Of a stretch of 64,000 bases of DNA, positions 1 through 8,138 are shown in pieces (positions within the stretch are counted from its first letter, which is position 1; the number at the start of each line of letters is the position of its first letter). A model generated the notes under the pieces. That model was given only the letters and a program-made list of their open reading frames with translations, was not told the origin of the DNA and ran no database searches. Source of the stretch: Eubacterium ramulus (lineage in GTDB: Bacteria; Bacillota; Clostridia; Lachnospirales; Lachnospiraceae); the NCBI RefSeq assembly GCF_003122485.1, contig NZ_JRFU01000061.1:1-64000 (forward strand). Reading direction: 5' to 3'. The position numbers and the translations under genes were made by a program.

Positions 1-75
1 TACTCACCACTTGCAGAAGTGGGAGTCTCAACTCAGACTGAGATAAATCCATGCTAAAATCTGGGGTTGTCATCA
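1..75 (+). mobile_element. possible 3' end of an IS200/IS605-type element
   Basis: The first bases contain short hairpins (CCACTT/AAGTGG at about 8-23, GGGGTT/CAACC at about 61-77) followed by GGGAGTCTCAAC. This resembles the structured right end and guide-RNA scaffold found downstream of tnpB in many clostridial IS605-family elements. No transposase lies inside the window, so the body of the element would be to the left. The rest up to 212 is AT-rich leader with no other structure seen apart from the ribosome site of the next gene. Confidence 0.25.
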
Positions 76-212
76 ACCTCTTTTTCCGTTATCCTTAATA
101 AGTAATTACACAATGATTCTAAGGAAAACATACTAATTTATACAGACCGGATTTATATACCAGAATTCACACTTGTTCGACTTGAATTTATTGTTTTTGG
201 GAGGTTTTATCA

Positions 213-932
213 GTGATTCAAATCGCAATCTGCGACGATTCAGAAGTAACACTGCAACATCTGAATCAGGCAGTAACTACTATATTACAATCCAATCAGG
301 AAGTTGCAGATATCACATTGTACAGCAAGAGTGAAAACCTGAGTTATGACATCAAAGAAGGTCACTTTTTTGACCTGATTTTGACAGACATTGAAATGCC
401 GCATATGAACGGTATGGAATTAGCCGCAACGATTCGGACACATCTGCCCGGTGCGCTGATCATCTTCATTACCGCTTATACAAAATACGCACTGGATGCC
501 TTTGAGCTGTCCGCATTCCGCTACATTGACAAAGAAATGCTCCCGGAGAAGCTGCCGACAGCCCTCAAAGATGCCTTTCGGATTCTTCATATGCAGACTG
601 ACCAGTACTATCTGCTCTCCAATACACGCATGTATCGAAAATTATTGCTGAAAGACATCCTGTACATATCCCGCGAAGGGAAAAACAGTGTTTTTCATTT
701 AACAAACCAGACCGAAGTAAAAGAGCGCAAAAGTTTAAATCCGGTTATGGAAGAACTGAACAGTTCTGATTTTGTTTTTGCTGACAGAGGAATCATCGTA
801 AATCTGCTCCATATCGTATCCATTCAGGACACAACGATTGAATTAGATAACGGTGAATTTCTTCCTGCCAGTCTTGCACGTATCAGGGAACTCAAATTAC
901 TGCTGCAAAAATTATGGAGGAATTCTTTATGA
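213..932 (+). CDS. LytTR-family response regulator (AgrA/LytR type)
   Basis: This is the response regulator of a two-component pair. The receiver domain covers residues 1-120, with acidic residues D8-D9, the phosphoacceptor D59 in LILTDIEMP, and the conserved Thr (FITAY) and Lys (YIDKE). A LytTR DNA-binding domain covers about 135-235. The start is GTG, placed by GGGAGG 7-8 bases upstream. The gene overlaps the sensor kinase by 19 bases, so the two are co-translated. Such pairs usually sense a secreted peptide and control bacteriocin, competence or virulence genes. No agrB/agrD-like peptide genes are nearby, so the target is unknown. Confidence 0.9.
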   Translation: MIQIAICDDSEVTLQHLNQAVTTILQSNQEVADITLYSKSENLSYDIKEGHFFDLILTDIEMPHMNGMELAATIRTHLPGALIIFITAYTKYALDAFELSAFRYIDKEMLPEKLPTALKDAFRILHMQTDQYYLLSNTRMYRKLLLKDILYISREGKNSVFHLTNQTEVKERKSLNPVMEELNSSDFVFADRGIIVNLLHIVSIQDTTIELDNGEFLPASLARIRELKLLLQKLWRNSL

Positions 933-2236
933 CAACATTCTTCATGATATCCGATTACGGCTTTGCCATATTAAAAGTGTTTATATTTTTTATATTACTG
1001 CATGCGGTTTATCCTACGTTCAAGTACCGGTATGCAGTCATTATTTCCTACATTGCGGCACCATTTTATATACAGATCAATGACTATCTGCTATATACGA
1101 TGCTTTCCGTTTTGCTGTATATTCTGATTCTTTTTATCAGCGGATGCATTTTGGTTCGTAAGAAGTTTTTTGTTATAATCTTCCTATCCACTTTTTATGT
1201 GCTGATGGCGGGATGTATTGAACTTTTTTATATCACAATGATGCTAAACTTCTCGCGTCACGGCGCAAGGTTCCTTTCGGTTCTCCATTCCTATCCTGAC
1301 CGGACAACGATTGCTTTTTCTCTGATTACAAAAGGATGTGAACTTGCCCTTGTCCTGATCACAGCTGCAATCATCCGCCGCATGAGTGATGGAAAGAAGA
1401 AAGTCTGGAAACTGCTTATCGCTACTGTCGTTGGATGTTTTGTTATGATATATCTGATGCATAAAACATTCAGCAATTATTTTGAGGCACCAAAATTCTG
1501 GGTGATCCTCATCGCTTTTTTACTGCTGCTATTTGCCGTTCTGCTCTTTGAGATCGATCTGCGAAACAGACAGCATTTACTGGAAAAAGAAACTCTGAGC
1601 AAACATCTTCTAGAAGAAAAATATCAGAACTTGAACGAAGTATACAGTCAGAACGCAAGGTTATACCATGATCTGAACAACCACCTGATTGCTCTGGATC
1701 ATTTGCTGGATGATGGAAATATATCAGAGGCAAAAACGTATATCGCCGCGATTCAGAAACCGGTGCAGATTTTGAAGAAAACCCACTGGACTGGTGATGA
1801 TGTGGTAGATGCCGTATTAAACAATAAAATACAGCTCATGGAAAATCGAAAGATCCGCTATGAGATCCAGACCGATTTCCCGGATAAAACCGGAATTGAA
1901 GCAGCCGACCTTTGTACAATACTGGCAAATTTACTAGATAACGCCATTGAAGCTGTCGGTAAACTCCCGGAACAGACTGCTCCATTAAAAATCCGTATCC
2001 AGAGCATTAAGAAATTTGTGTTGATCGAAATTTCCAATCCATCCAAAGAAATCAAATTTACGGATGATGGACTTCCACCAAAAACACGCAAATCATCTTT
2101 TCATGGATGGGGACTGCATAATGTCACTCAGGCAGTAGAAAAATATAATGGAACAATTTTATTTGAATATGAAAATGGAATTTTTACCGCCTCTGCAATG
2201 CTGTTCTTTCCGCAAAACAATGACAATGCTTCATAA
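914..2236 (+). CDS. sensor histidine kinase, AgrC-like GHKL type
   Basis: This is a membrane sensor of 440 residues. The first ~210 residues form about six hydrophobic segments. A short coiled linker follows (RQHLLEKETLSKHLLEEKY). Then come the phospho-acceptor His in YHDLNNHL (about residue 250) and a GHKL ATPase domain with N-box NLLDNAIEA and G-box HGWGLHNV. It is translationally coupled to the LytTR regulator and followed by a strong terminator, so the pair is a two-gene operon. The ligand is probably a peptide, by analogy with AgrC; the sequence itself does not show it. Confidence 0.9.
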   Translation: MEEFFMTTFFMISDYGFAILKVFIFFILLHAVYPTFKYRYAVIISYIAAPFYIQINDYLLYTMLSVLLYILILFISGCILVRKKFFVIIFLSTFYVLMAGCIELFYITMMLNFSRHGARFLSVLHSYPDRTTIAFSLITKGCELALVLITAAIIRRMSDGKKKVWKLLIATVVGCFVMIYLMHKTFSNYFEAPKFWVILIAFLLLLFAVLLFEIDLRNRQHLLEKETLSKHLLEEKYQNLNEVYSQNARLYHDLNNHLIALDHLLDDGNISEAKTYIAAIQKPVQILKKTHWTGDDVVDAVLNNKIQLMENRKIRYEIQTDFPDKTGIEAADLCTILANLLDNAIEAVGKLPEQTAPLKIRIQSIKKFVLIEISNPSKEIKFTDDGLPPKTRKSSFHGWGLHNVTQAVEKYNGTILFEYENGIFTASAMLFFPQNNDNAS

Positions 2237-2244
2237 ATCACAAA

Positions 2245-2282
2245 CAAAACGGTACGCTCCTTACTTGGAACGTACCGTTTTG
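2245..2282 (+). terminator. rho-independent terminator of the two-component operon
   Basis: Perfect 12-bp stem CAAAACGGTACG / CGTACCGTTTTG around a 14-base loop, directly after the kinase stop. It is A-rich on the 5' side and T-rich on the 3' side, so it may act in both directions, also ending the minus-strand gene at 2372. Confidence 0.85.
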
Positions 2283-2371
2283 TCTGCCCTTATTTTTATT
2301 TCGTTTTCATTCTTTGTTGGATAAATCTGTAATGTCACAAAATTGGAAACCTTTCCAACGAAAAGGAGTAA

Positions 2372-2614
2372 TTACATCATCTCCGGGTTATCCTGGAACA
2401 TATGCAGGAATTTTGCTTCGTCCTCACGGTTAGAACACCATAACTCAAGTTCCTCTCCGTGCTGGCCAAGAAGTGCTGCAATTGCAATATACTGTGATAA
2501 TGTAGATTTCAGATTGTATTTATCACCATACTCTGATGTTAAGATTACATCTCCAGTACACTCATTAACAACTCCTAAAAATACGTTTACATCTTTGACA
2601 TTTTTGATTTTCAT
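2372..2614 (-). CDS. small HPr-like protein without the active-site histidine
   Basis: An 80-residue protein. The stretch VILTSEYGDKYNLKSTLS, a helical segment, ELELWCSNREDEAKF and a C-terminal helix follow the strand/helix pattern of HPr-type phosphocarriers (compare NLKS in HPr). The His15 region is absent, so phosphotransfer is unlikely. Homologues in Lachnospiraceae are usually short hypotheticals. The start is supported by GAGAGGAAAC upstream and by a well-formed promoter at 2676-2704. HPr-like fold is an inference; the function is unknown. Confidence 0.7.
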   Translation of the reverse strand: MKIKNVKDVNVFLGVVNECTGDVILTSEYGDKYNLKSTLSQYIAIAALLGQHGEELELWCSNREDEAKFLHMFQDNPEMM

Positions 2615-2675
2615 ACGTGTTTCCTCTCTTTTTCTAAGCCTTTTTACGTTACGAAAACCCTATCTCATTGATTGA

Positions 2676-2704
2676 ATCATACTATCTGGCTATGTATTTG
2701 TCAA
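2676..2704 (-). promoter_or_regulatory. sigma-A promoter of the 80-aa gene
   Basis: On the minus strand: TTGACA (2699-2704), a 17-base spacer, TATGAT (2676-2681), about 60 bases before the start codon. From 2705 to 2869 I see no gene, only AT-rich DNA. Confidence 0.7.
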
Positions 2705-2869
2705 TAGCGGAGTGACACCATATTTTATACCAAGATTCCCTTTTTATTATATGTAAGAACCTTCTTTTTATGCTTATATTATAACAAGATAATTTATATC
2801 TTAGCAAGAAAAATCTTTTGAAAATTCCTTTACTTACATTACAATTACTCTTTAATTATTTCTTCACTT

Positions 2870-3275
2870 TTACCAGAACCCATTCATCAGAATACTGAGA
2901 ACCGCCGTCTTTACACGCAGCTGCTTATTTGCAAGCGGCGCATACATTTTCAGCTTCACACTTCCGATCAGCAATCGTTCCGGCTTATGATAAGTATACT
3001 GCAGCGCATTTGCCGGTATTTCATAATAATCCCTCTGTCTTCTTGCCGGAACAAATACATCCGATTTTGTCTCATATTCCAGCTTCATCAGCTTTCCGGA
3101 ATAAAGAATCTTTTCCATGCGCCGTCAGTTTCACTTTGCCCTTATCTTCTACAATATCCATCTGCTTTAACACTGCCAGACAAACGAATTGACAAAAATT
3201 CCATTCTCCACCCGAAAAACCGGAATTATTGCAGATGGATCCTATCGTATTTTTGGAATTACAGATCAGAATCAT
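2870..3275 (-). pseudogene. broken gene of unknown family
   Basis: Two overlapping minus-strand frames read like one protein. The upstream frame gives KQMDIVEDKGKVKLTAHGK. The other starts near 3118 with MEKILYSGKLMKLEYETK and runs 82 residues to 2870, with well-behaved protein-like composition. The switch lies around 3072-3118 and suggests a frameshift. The 5' part dissolves near 3190 where a plus-strand fragment begins. I do not recognise the family. The 82-residue frame could still be translated as a small protein. Confidence 0.4.
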
Positions 3276-3359
3276 ATTGTTGATTTGTCGGATTGTATTT
3301 CTATTGAGCAGTCAGCTACTAAGTCAGAAGGTGATTTTATTATTCCTTTGGGGTACTGA
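3189..3359 (+). pseudogene. C-terminal fragment of an unknown protein
   Basis: A plus-strand frame of 56 codons reads TKIPFSTRKTGIIADG, then YRIFGITDQNHIVDLSD, and ends FIIPLGY. It looks like the end of a real soluble protein but has no convincing start or ribosome site, and it abuts the broken minus-strand gene. Its first 40 bases also resemble the short inverted repeats described elsewhere in the window (AAATTCC ... ACCGGAATT), so the junction may be a recombination scar. Confidence 0.35.
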
Positions 3360-3417
3360 AACTGGCACATGGGATACCCACAATACGGATAAATCTTTAG
3401 CTGAAGAATAAAAATAC

Positions 3418-3458
3418 CTCCTGCACGAAAAACACCTACGATATTTTTCATGCAGGAG
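3418..3458. terminator. hairpin terminator
   Basis: Inverted repeat CTCCTGCACGAAAAA / TTTTTCATGCAGGAG (one mismatch) with an 11-base loop. It lies between the fragment above and the toxin gene and probably ends the minus-strand toxin-antitoxin transcript. Confidence 0.6.
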
Positions 3459-3523
3459 ATGTAATACATTTTCCTTTTGAATATTGCCACTAAACCATGT
3501 AAAACTATATCCGTAGTATACTG

Positions 3524-3839
3524 CTATAAATGACGATTTATGTCACGCGCACCATATATCAGGCGTCGTACTTCCATAACATCTCCAATAACTACATAGT
3601 ATACAACATAATTCCTCACATAAATCCTATAATAAGGATAATCCCTCTTTTTTGCAGAACGATACGGTTCAAAGGCAAGAGGATTTTCTAGTCTTTTTAA
3701 TATAGAAGTTTCTATATCATCCACTAAGCGAAGTACTGCACTTTCATTTTTCAAAACGTTTGTAATATAATTTATTGTACTTAACAAATCTGTCTCAAAT
3801 ATTAGGAAGATAACGGAGTGAATAAGATTTATTTTCCAT
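3524..3839 (-). pseudogene. RelE/ParE-family toxin, frameshifted
   Basis: The C-terminal ~86 residues (INYITNVLKN, VDDIETSILKRLENP, YYRIYVRNYVVYYVV, MEVRRLIYGARD) are a typical ParE/RelE ribonuclease or gyrase toxin. The natural start is an ATG at 3837-3839 that overlaps the antitoxin stop and reads MENKSYSLRYLPN, the usual N-terminus of this family, but it stops after 14 codons. Removing one A at 3802-3803 (plus strand TT) joins it to IFETDLLSTINY in frame. One inserted base therefore separates the natural start from the body. A TTG at 3787 could start a product lacking the first ~18 residues. Confidence 0.8.
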
Positions 3840-4089
3840 ATATTGCACTCCTTGCTTTTTTAAATACACTTTCATGAGAAAGTCTTTCATCAGTCACTGC
3901 TGCTTGCCGATCCGCCTCATCAAGCTTCATTTCTATATTATCAGTAAGACTAGCATATTCTTCTAAACTTAAAACCACCATAGCACCATAACCATTTTTT
4001 GTTAAATATACCGGATTTCCGTTATTAACAATTGTCTCAATTTCCGGAAATTTATTTCTGAGGTCAGAAACAGGTCTGATTTGAATCAT
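3829..4089 (-). CDS. Phd/YefM-family antitoxin
   Basis: 86 residues. The N-terminal DNA-binding half reads IRPVSDLRNKFPEIETI ... PVYLTKNGYGAMVVLSLEEY, the hallmark of Phd/YefM antitoxins. The C-terminal acidic tail would wrap the toxin. The start is supported by AAGGAG upstream. It directly precedes and overlaps the original toxin start. With the toxin frameshifted it is probably an orphan antitoxin that still represses its own promoter. Confidence 0.85.
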   Translation of the reverse strand: MIQIRPVSDLRNKFPEIETIVNNGNPVYLTKNGYGAMVVLSLEEYASLTDNIEMKLDEADRQAAVTDERLSHESVFKKARSAIYGK

Positions 4090-4308
4090 TTTTATTTCTC
4101 CTTTCGCTTTATATTATCTTTATTTTATCTTAATTTTATCACATTTGCAATTTCTTTTGTTAAAAATAAAAATTAATATCTTTTTAGTTCATTTACGTCT
4201 TTTATAACTATTTTCACTATAAAGTGATACTTTATTACTGAAAGGAAGTACTTATATGGAAATAATAACCAAATTTATTACAGAAAAAAATACATTCAAA
4301 TCATCTAT

Positions 4309-4371
4309 TCATAAGCCATACTTATCTCGCATTGACTTTAGTGCAATTTGTGCATCTTTTACTGCCCTTCC
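4309..4371 (-). pseudogene. C-terminal tail of a small antitoxin-like protein
   Basis: Reading GRAVKDAQIALKSMRDKYGL then stop, a frame different from the overlapping thymidine kinase tail. It resembles the C-terminal end of short type II antitoxins. Only about 20 codons remain. Weak evidence, recorded because it fits the debris character of this stretch. Confidence 0.2.
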
Positions 4372-4745
4372 TTAATCTGATTCTCAGATATTTTTATATC
4401 ACCATATATTTTAGTCTTTATATCTCTTAAATGATTTTTCACATCGTCATCCGTCGGCTTCCACAATGTTCCTTCTTTATAATGTTTCCTGCACAAAGCC
4501 ACATAACTCTCATTGGAACCAAGCATAATCTGTGCACCTTCCCGGACAATCTTCCCATCTGCATATCTGGTATTACACTGTGTCCGTTTGCCACACCAAC
4601 AGACCGTCGGAACTTCTTCTATCACGTCAGCGATATCCATCAACCGTCTGGAGCCCGGAAACAAGTGATTCAAAAAATCTGTTCGTAACCCATAGCAGAG
4701 AACCGGTATCTCATAAAAATCAACGATATCCGACAGTGTATCCAC
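4359..4745 (-). pseudogene. tdk: thymidine kinase, N-terminal half missing
   Basis: 128 residues matching the C-terminal half of type II thymidine kinase: IPVLCYGLRTDF (nucleoside-binding lasso region), LFPGSRRL, CWCGKRTQCNTR and CRKHY (zinc-ribbon cysteines). The P-loop ATP-binding half of about 70-80 residues is absent and a stop lies just before the first retained codon, so it cannot phosphorylate thymidine. The last ~35 residues after CRKHYKEG look like read-through into foreign sequence. Confidence 0.8.
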
Positions 4746-4983
4746 TTCCTACACTTTCAGGATAAAACCGATAACTTCTTACAGGTTAGAAGCTAAAAAA
4801 ATGAAGTGTAAAAAGAAAGGAAAGAAAAAGCAGCCTCTCGCGAGACCGCTTAAAATATGGTTTTTTCAGTTTTCAAGATATTACAGTTTTTGGGTAAATT
4901 GACAATACTTTTCTTAACTCACACACTTTGTTTTACGCCTTCACGAATTGTGATTGTCTAAATATTATACTCTGTCATCTGAT

Positions 4984-5628
4984 TTACAGCCAATGAATCT
5001 GTGTCGTTGCCCTTGGATGCTGCGGTGCATTATTTTCTTTTGCATATCCAAGCACACATGCAAGAAATCCATACCTACCAACCGGAAGTCCAAGCATATC
5101 GCAGAAATCCTGATTATTTACCATATTTTCTGTAACAGAAATAAGCTGAAAATCCAGATTTAATGCAGTAGCTTTAATCCACATATTCTGCATCATATGT
5201 GCAAGACTCTGATGTTCTGCTCTTCTGGCGCCACGCCACTCGGCCGCAATGATCAGACAGGGTGGATTTGGGAAGGTGCTTTCCCCGCATTCCGCAACAT
5301 GTTTCCACAATTTTTTGACACCTTCTCCATTTTCTTTCAAAAAAGGATCTGTCTCTTCTTCTTTGATTCTTGCATCTAAATCTACCTGGCTCTGCTGCCT
5401 GATAAACGCATCTATTTGTTCCATTTTCGGATCATCCTTTTTAATTACAAAAAAATGGCGGAACGGTGTAACTGCTTTTGCATCAATGGACGCATATGGT
5501 GCGATACATCCAGCCTGGATTACTTCTTTGATTTCATCATCAGTCGGCACATTCTCCGCAAATGCACGACAAGTTTTTCTGGCATTTAATATACGATCTA
5601 ATACCTGATTATCTTCTTTTGTAAACAT
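4984..5628 (-). CDS. nitroreductase-family flavoprotein
   Basis: 214 residues, the usual size. The N-terminus ILNARKTCRAFAENVPTDDEI ... AGCIAPYAS is the FMN-binding signature of the family, and LAHMMQNMWIKATALNLDF ... MLGLPVGRYGFLACVLGYAKE is the conserved C-terminal half. It is expected to be a cytoplasmic FMN-dependent NAD(P)H oxidoreductase; the substrate cannot be read from sequence. It stands alone on the minus strand. The 4746-4983 stretch downstream holds no gene, only AT-rich DNA and a small palindrome CTCTCGCGAGAC near 4836. Confidence 0.85.
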   Translation of the reverse strand: MFTKEDNQVLDRILNARKTCRAFAENVPTDDEIKEVIQAGCIAPYASIDAKAVTPFRHFFVIKKDDPKMEQIDAFIRQQSQVDLDARIKEEETDPFLKENGEGVKKLWKHVAECGESTFPNPPCLIIAAEWRGARRAEHQSLAHMMQNMWIKATALNLDFQLISVTENMVNNQDFCDMLGLPVGRYGFLACVLGYAKENNAPQHPRATTQIHWL

Positions 5629-5718
5629 ATTTTATCCCTCACGTTCAATTTTTATTTATTGTACCAGAAATAACCAATGTCTGTCTATGCCGAGAGTTTA
5701 CCGGTTTTTTATCCTCTG

Positions 5719-6579
5719 TTAATTATTATTATTCGTTAATGTTCCCACATATTCTCCATTATTATATACAAATGGACCGGCTTCTCCCTCTTCTCCGAAA
5801 TACTCTGGTCTCAGTGAAAGGATATTAAGCAATTCATCCATATTATGCACCTTTGTTGCCTGATACGGTTGTTCAAATGCAATTTTTTCCACAAATAAAT
5901 AATAGTCACTGTATTTTATTAATAAACCGGTATGTCCTACAAAAATAACATCAGAATCCGGGTCGTATATTGCAATACTAAGCAGCGAAATCCTGTCACT
6001 ATCTATTTGAAAACCATATTGCTTCCAGCTATCAGAAAATGTTGTTTCCGGATGTTTCTCATCCGTAACATGCTTTTCCCCATATAGTGTAGTAAACATG
6101 TTTATCTTCTGTTTTATTATTTTATATCTGTCTGCATTATCTATTGCTTCCGTATCGAACATCAAATACGTGCCGTTATAGTCAGCTTCTGTTGATTCCG
6201 CGTGAAGCAGCCCATCCAGCAGAAGAAAGGCTGTCATTCTGCAATCGGTGTCTGAATAGTCATGAGTTTTTTCCCAACCATCCATACATTTACCGGTATC
6301 AGTATTCATTTTTTCAGGATTTGACCAGCTATCTTTTAACTTTGCATTCTTTCCTGCAGAATCTGCGAAATCAGTCACCCATTCTTGAAATGTATCTACA
6401 TGTGAAGCTCCCGCAGAACTAAGTTCTTTGCAAATCTCTGTAATAGTATTGTTTCCTCCCATATAAGTTGCTGTTGGCAGTTTTTCTTTTTTTTCTGCAC
6501 ATCCACTCAACATCATACATAAAAGAATAATAAAAACCGATAATTTAATAGCTGCTCTTATTTTACTTTGTCTTTTCAA
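5719..6579 (-). CDS. DUF4300-like lipoprotein
   Basis: 286 residues with a lipoprotein signal: positively charged start, hydrophobic FIILLCMM, then lipobox LSGC. The mature part (GGNNTITEICKELSSAG, QEWVTDFADSAG, CRMTAFLLLDGLL, VGHTGLLIKY, YLFVEKIAFEQPYQATK) matches my memory of DUF4300 extracellular proteins of Firmicutes, whose function is unknown. The start is TTG at 6579, placed by GAGAGG 9 bases upstream. It overlaps the preceding lipoprotein gene by 17 bases, so the two form an operon. Confidence 0.7.
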   Translation of the reverse strand: MKRQSKIRAAIKLSVFIILLCMMLSGCAEKKEKLPTATYMGGNNTITEICKELSSAGASHVDTFQEWVTDFADSAGKNAKLKDSWSNPEKMNTDTGKCMDGWEKTHDYSDTDCRMTAFLLLDGLLHAESTEADYNGTYLMFDTEAIDNADRYKIIKQKINMFTTLYGEKHVTDEKHPETTFSDSWKQYGFQIDSDRISLLSIAIYDPDSDVIFVGHTGLLIKYSDYYLFVEKIAFEQPYQATKVHNMDELLNILSLRPEYFGEEGEAGPFVYNNGEYVGTLTNNNN

Positions 6580-6919
6580 CAGATATTACCTCTCCTTCAA
6601 ATGGATCAACTTCAGAAATTGTTCCTATATATTTTACAATCACAGTATCTCCGTTGCAAACGCTCTCTAATCCATCCGGCTTTTCTTCAAAAGTAAAACT
6701 ATATGGTGTGTTCTCATCGTCTATAATAACAAATTGAAAATCCTTAATCTCATCGATTGTTCCTGTAAGCTCCTTTTCTTTTTTTACGCCTTCCTGTTTA
6801 GACTCTTCAGTAACACTTGTTGCAACATTATCGTGATTTGTCTCTTTACTTGCACAGCCTCCAATCCATCCGATACAAAACACCATGCCAATTATGATCG
6901 TAATTAGTTTCTTCTTCAT
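6563..6919 (-). CDS. small lipoprotein
   Basis: 118 residues. Signal peptide with lipobox IGGC, a charged linker, then a beta-rich domain (GTIDEIKDFQFVIIDDENTPYSF ... GDTVIVKYIGTI) that looks like a small OB-type barrel. First gene of a two-lipoprotein operon; the overlap with the next gene implies coupled translation and probably a shared complex at the outer face of the membrane. Function unknown. Confidence 0.7.
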   Translation of the reverse strand: MKKKLITIIIGMVFCIGWIGGCASKETNHDNVATSVTEESKQEGVKKEKELTGTIDEIKDFQFVIIDDENTPYSFTFEEKPDGLESVCNGDTVIVKYIGTISEVDPFEGEVISVEKTK

Positions 6920-7202
6920 TATAATACCTCTCTTCTTATTATTTTCTTATTATTAGTACTCGCATGTACTTTTTCAGAGTATATTACTCTTTATACCATG
7001 TAAATAGAATACCAATAAAATTAAAGAAATATTTATTTTTTGTTGTAAATAGTATGCCTATATGACTCAAAAAAGTGACAGAAGTTTTTTATCTCCTGCT
7101 ACTTTTGTTTTATTTTCTTATGGACAATTACAATGTATCCAAATAGTTCACTAATTCATTAAAATTAGCAATCCATATAGAATCCACTAATTCATCACCA
7201 TC
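6920..7202. other. AT-rich intergenic region
   Basis: No gene seen. It holds the start region of the lipoprotein operon, including a short palindrome AGTAC-6-GTACT near 6956-6971 that may be an operator. The rest is AT-rich with no open frame of note. Confidence 0.4.
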
Positions 7203-7581
7203 TTCAGAAACTCAGAAATTGAACGCCTTCGCCATTAAACAAGGGAAATGTAATGTAGTTCAAGGAGATGTATCTGCTATACCCTTTTCTGACGCGACTT
7301 TTGATTATGTTTCTGCCTTCGAAACAGTTTACTTTTGGCCAGGATTAGTAAAATGCTTTTCCGAGGTCAACCGTGTGCTGAAAAGCGAAGGCATATTCCT
7401 GATTTGTAACGAGAGTGACGGAACGAATGCCGCAGATGAAAAATGGACAAAGATGATCAATGGTATGAAGATTTACACATCTAAACAACTTGTTGCCGCT
7501 TTGAAAGAAGCGGGTTTTACAGAGATCAAAACGTATTCAAATGCAAAAAATCATTGGATAAGTATTGTTGCAACGAAATAG
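7203..7581 (+). pseudogene. class I SAM methyltransferase, C-terminal fragment
   Basis: About 120 codons nearly the same as the C-terminal two thirds of the intact methyltransferase at 17733-18344 (shared QGDVSAIPF, FDYVSAFETVYFWPG, FLICNESDGTN, KNHWISIVATK). Nucleotide similarity begins at about 7203, inside the coding region, so motif I (the SAM-binding GCGGG loop) is missing. It is followed by one of the short inverted repeats. A TTG at 7219 could start a product but it would not bind SAM. It is a decayed second copy on the opposite strand from the intact gene. Confidence 0.85.
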
Positions 7582-7583
7582 CC

Positions 7584-7619
7584 AAATTCCGGTTTGGAGA
7601 ATTGAAAAAAATGGAATTT
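7584..7619 (+). repeat. cassette-border inverted repeat, copy A
   Basis: A 36-bp element: AAATTCCGGTTTGG ... AAAAATGGAATTT, arms imperfectly inverted. It starts 3 bases after the stop of the methyltransferase fragment and ends before the MarR promoter. It is closest in sequence and length (also 36 bp) to copy D at 18364-18399, which lies upstream of the intact methyltransferase. Confidence 0.6.
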
Positions 7620-7641
7620 ACCTATTAAGACATATAAATTC

Positions 7642-7695
7642 TTGACAATAAAGCTCCTATATAGTATGTTTTTAACAAACTACTATATAGGAGCT
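7642..7695 (+). promoter_or_regulatory. MarR promoter with a 15-bp perfect inverted repeat operator
   Basis: TTGACA (7642-7647), 17-base spacer, TATGTT (7665-7670). A perfect inverted repeat AGCTCCTATATAGTA (7652-7666) / TACTATATAGGAGCT (7681-7695) spans the spacer, the -10 and the ribosome site. The right arm contains AGGAG, 7 bases before the ATG. The symmetry and placement fit an autoregulatory MarR dimer site. Confidence 0.8.
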
Positions 7696-7700
7696 TTTGT

Positions 7701-8138
7701 ATGGAAATGAATGGAGGATTTCTTGTCACAAAAATAAAACAGCTTGGAGACCGGATTTTTGAGAAGATTCTCAGTGAAAAGAATATTGATGCGTTTAATG
7801 GAGCCCAGGGACGTATTCTTTATGTGCTGTGGCAGGAGGATGGTATCTCAATCAGGTCACTCTCCACTAAATGCGGATTAGCGATAACATCTCTTACTAC
7901 GATGCTGGAAAGAATGGAAAATCAAGGGCTGATAAGCCGTGTTCAGTCTGAAACGGACAAAAGGAAAACACTCCTGTTTCTGACTGAGAAAGCACATGCC
8001 TTAAAGGGCGAGTACGATTCTGTATCTGATGAGATGGGCAGTATTTACTACAAAGGTTTTTCAGAGGAAGAAATTACCCGGTTTGAGAAATGTCTCGACC
8101 GCATCAGAAAGAATCTTGAGGAGTGGCAGAAGTCATGA
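7701..8138 (+). CDS. MarR-family regulator of a radical SAM mobile pair
   Basis: 145 residues with the winged helix of MarR proteins: GAQGRILYVLWQEDGISIRSLSTKCGLAITSLTTMLERMENQGLI, wing SETDKRKTLLFLTEKA. It is the first gene of a three-gene cassette; its stop overlaps the next start (ATGA). MarR regulators accompany the radical SAM mobile pair in many Firmicutes. It most likely represses its own operon through the inverted repeat in its promoter. The inducing ligand is unknown. Confidence 0.9.
   Translation: MEMNGGFLVTKIKQLGDRIFEKILSEKNIDAFNGAQGRILYVLWQEDGISIRSLSTKCGLAITSLTTMLERMENQGLISRVQSETDKRKTLLFLTEKAHALKGEYDSVSDEMGSIYYKGFSEEEITRFEKCLDRIRKNLEEWQKS

Noticed and set aside
4257-4376. 39-codon plus-strand frame with GAAAGGAAG before its ATG
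   Set aside because: The second half is antisense to the thymidine kinase tail and to an antitoxin-like remnant, the composition is not protein-like, and no promoter was seen.
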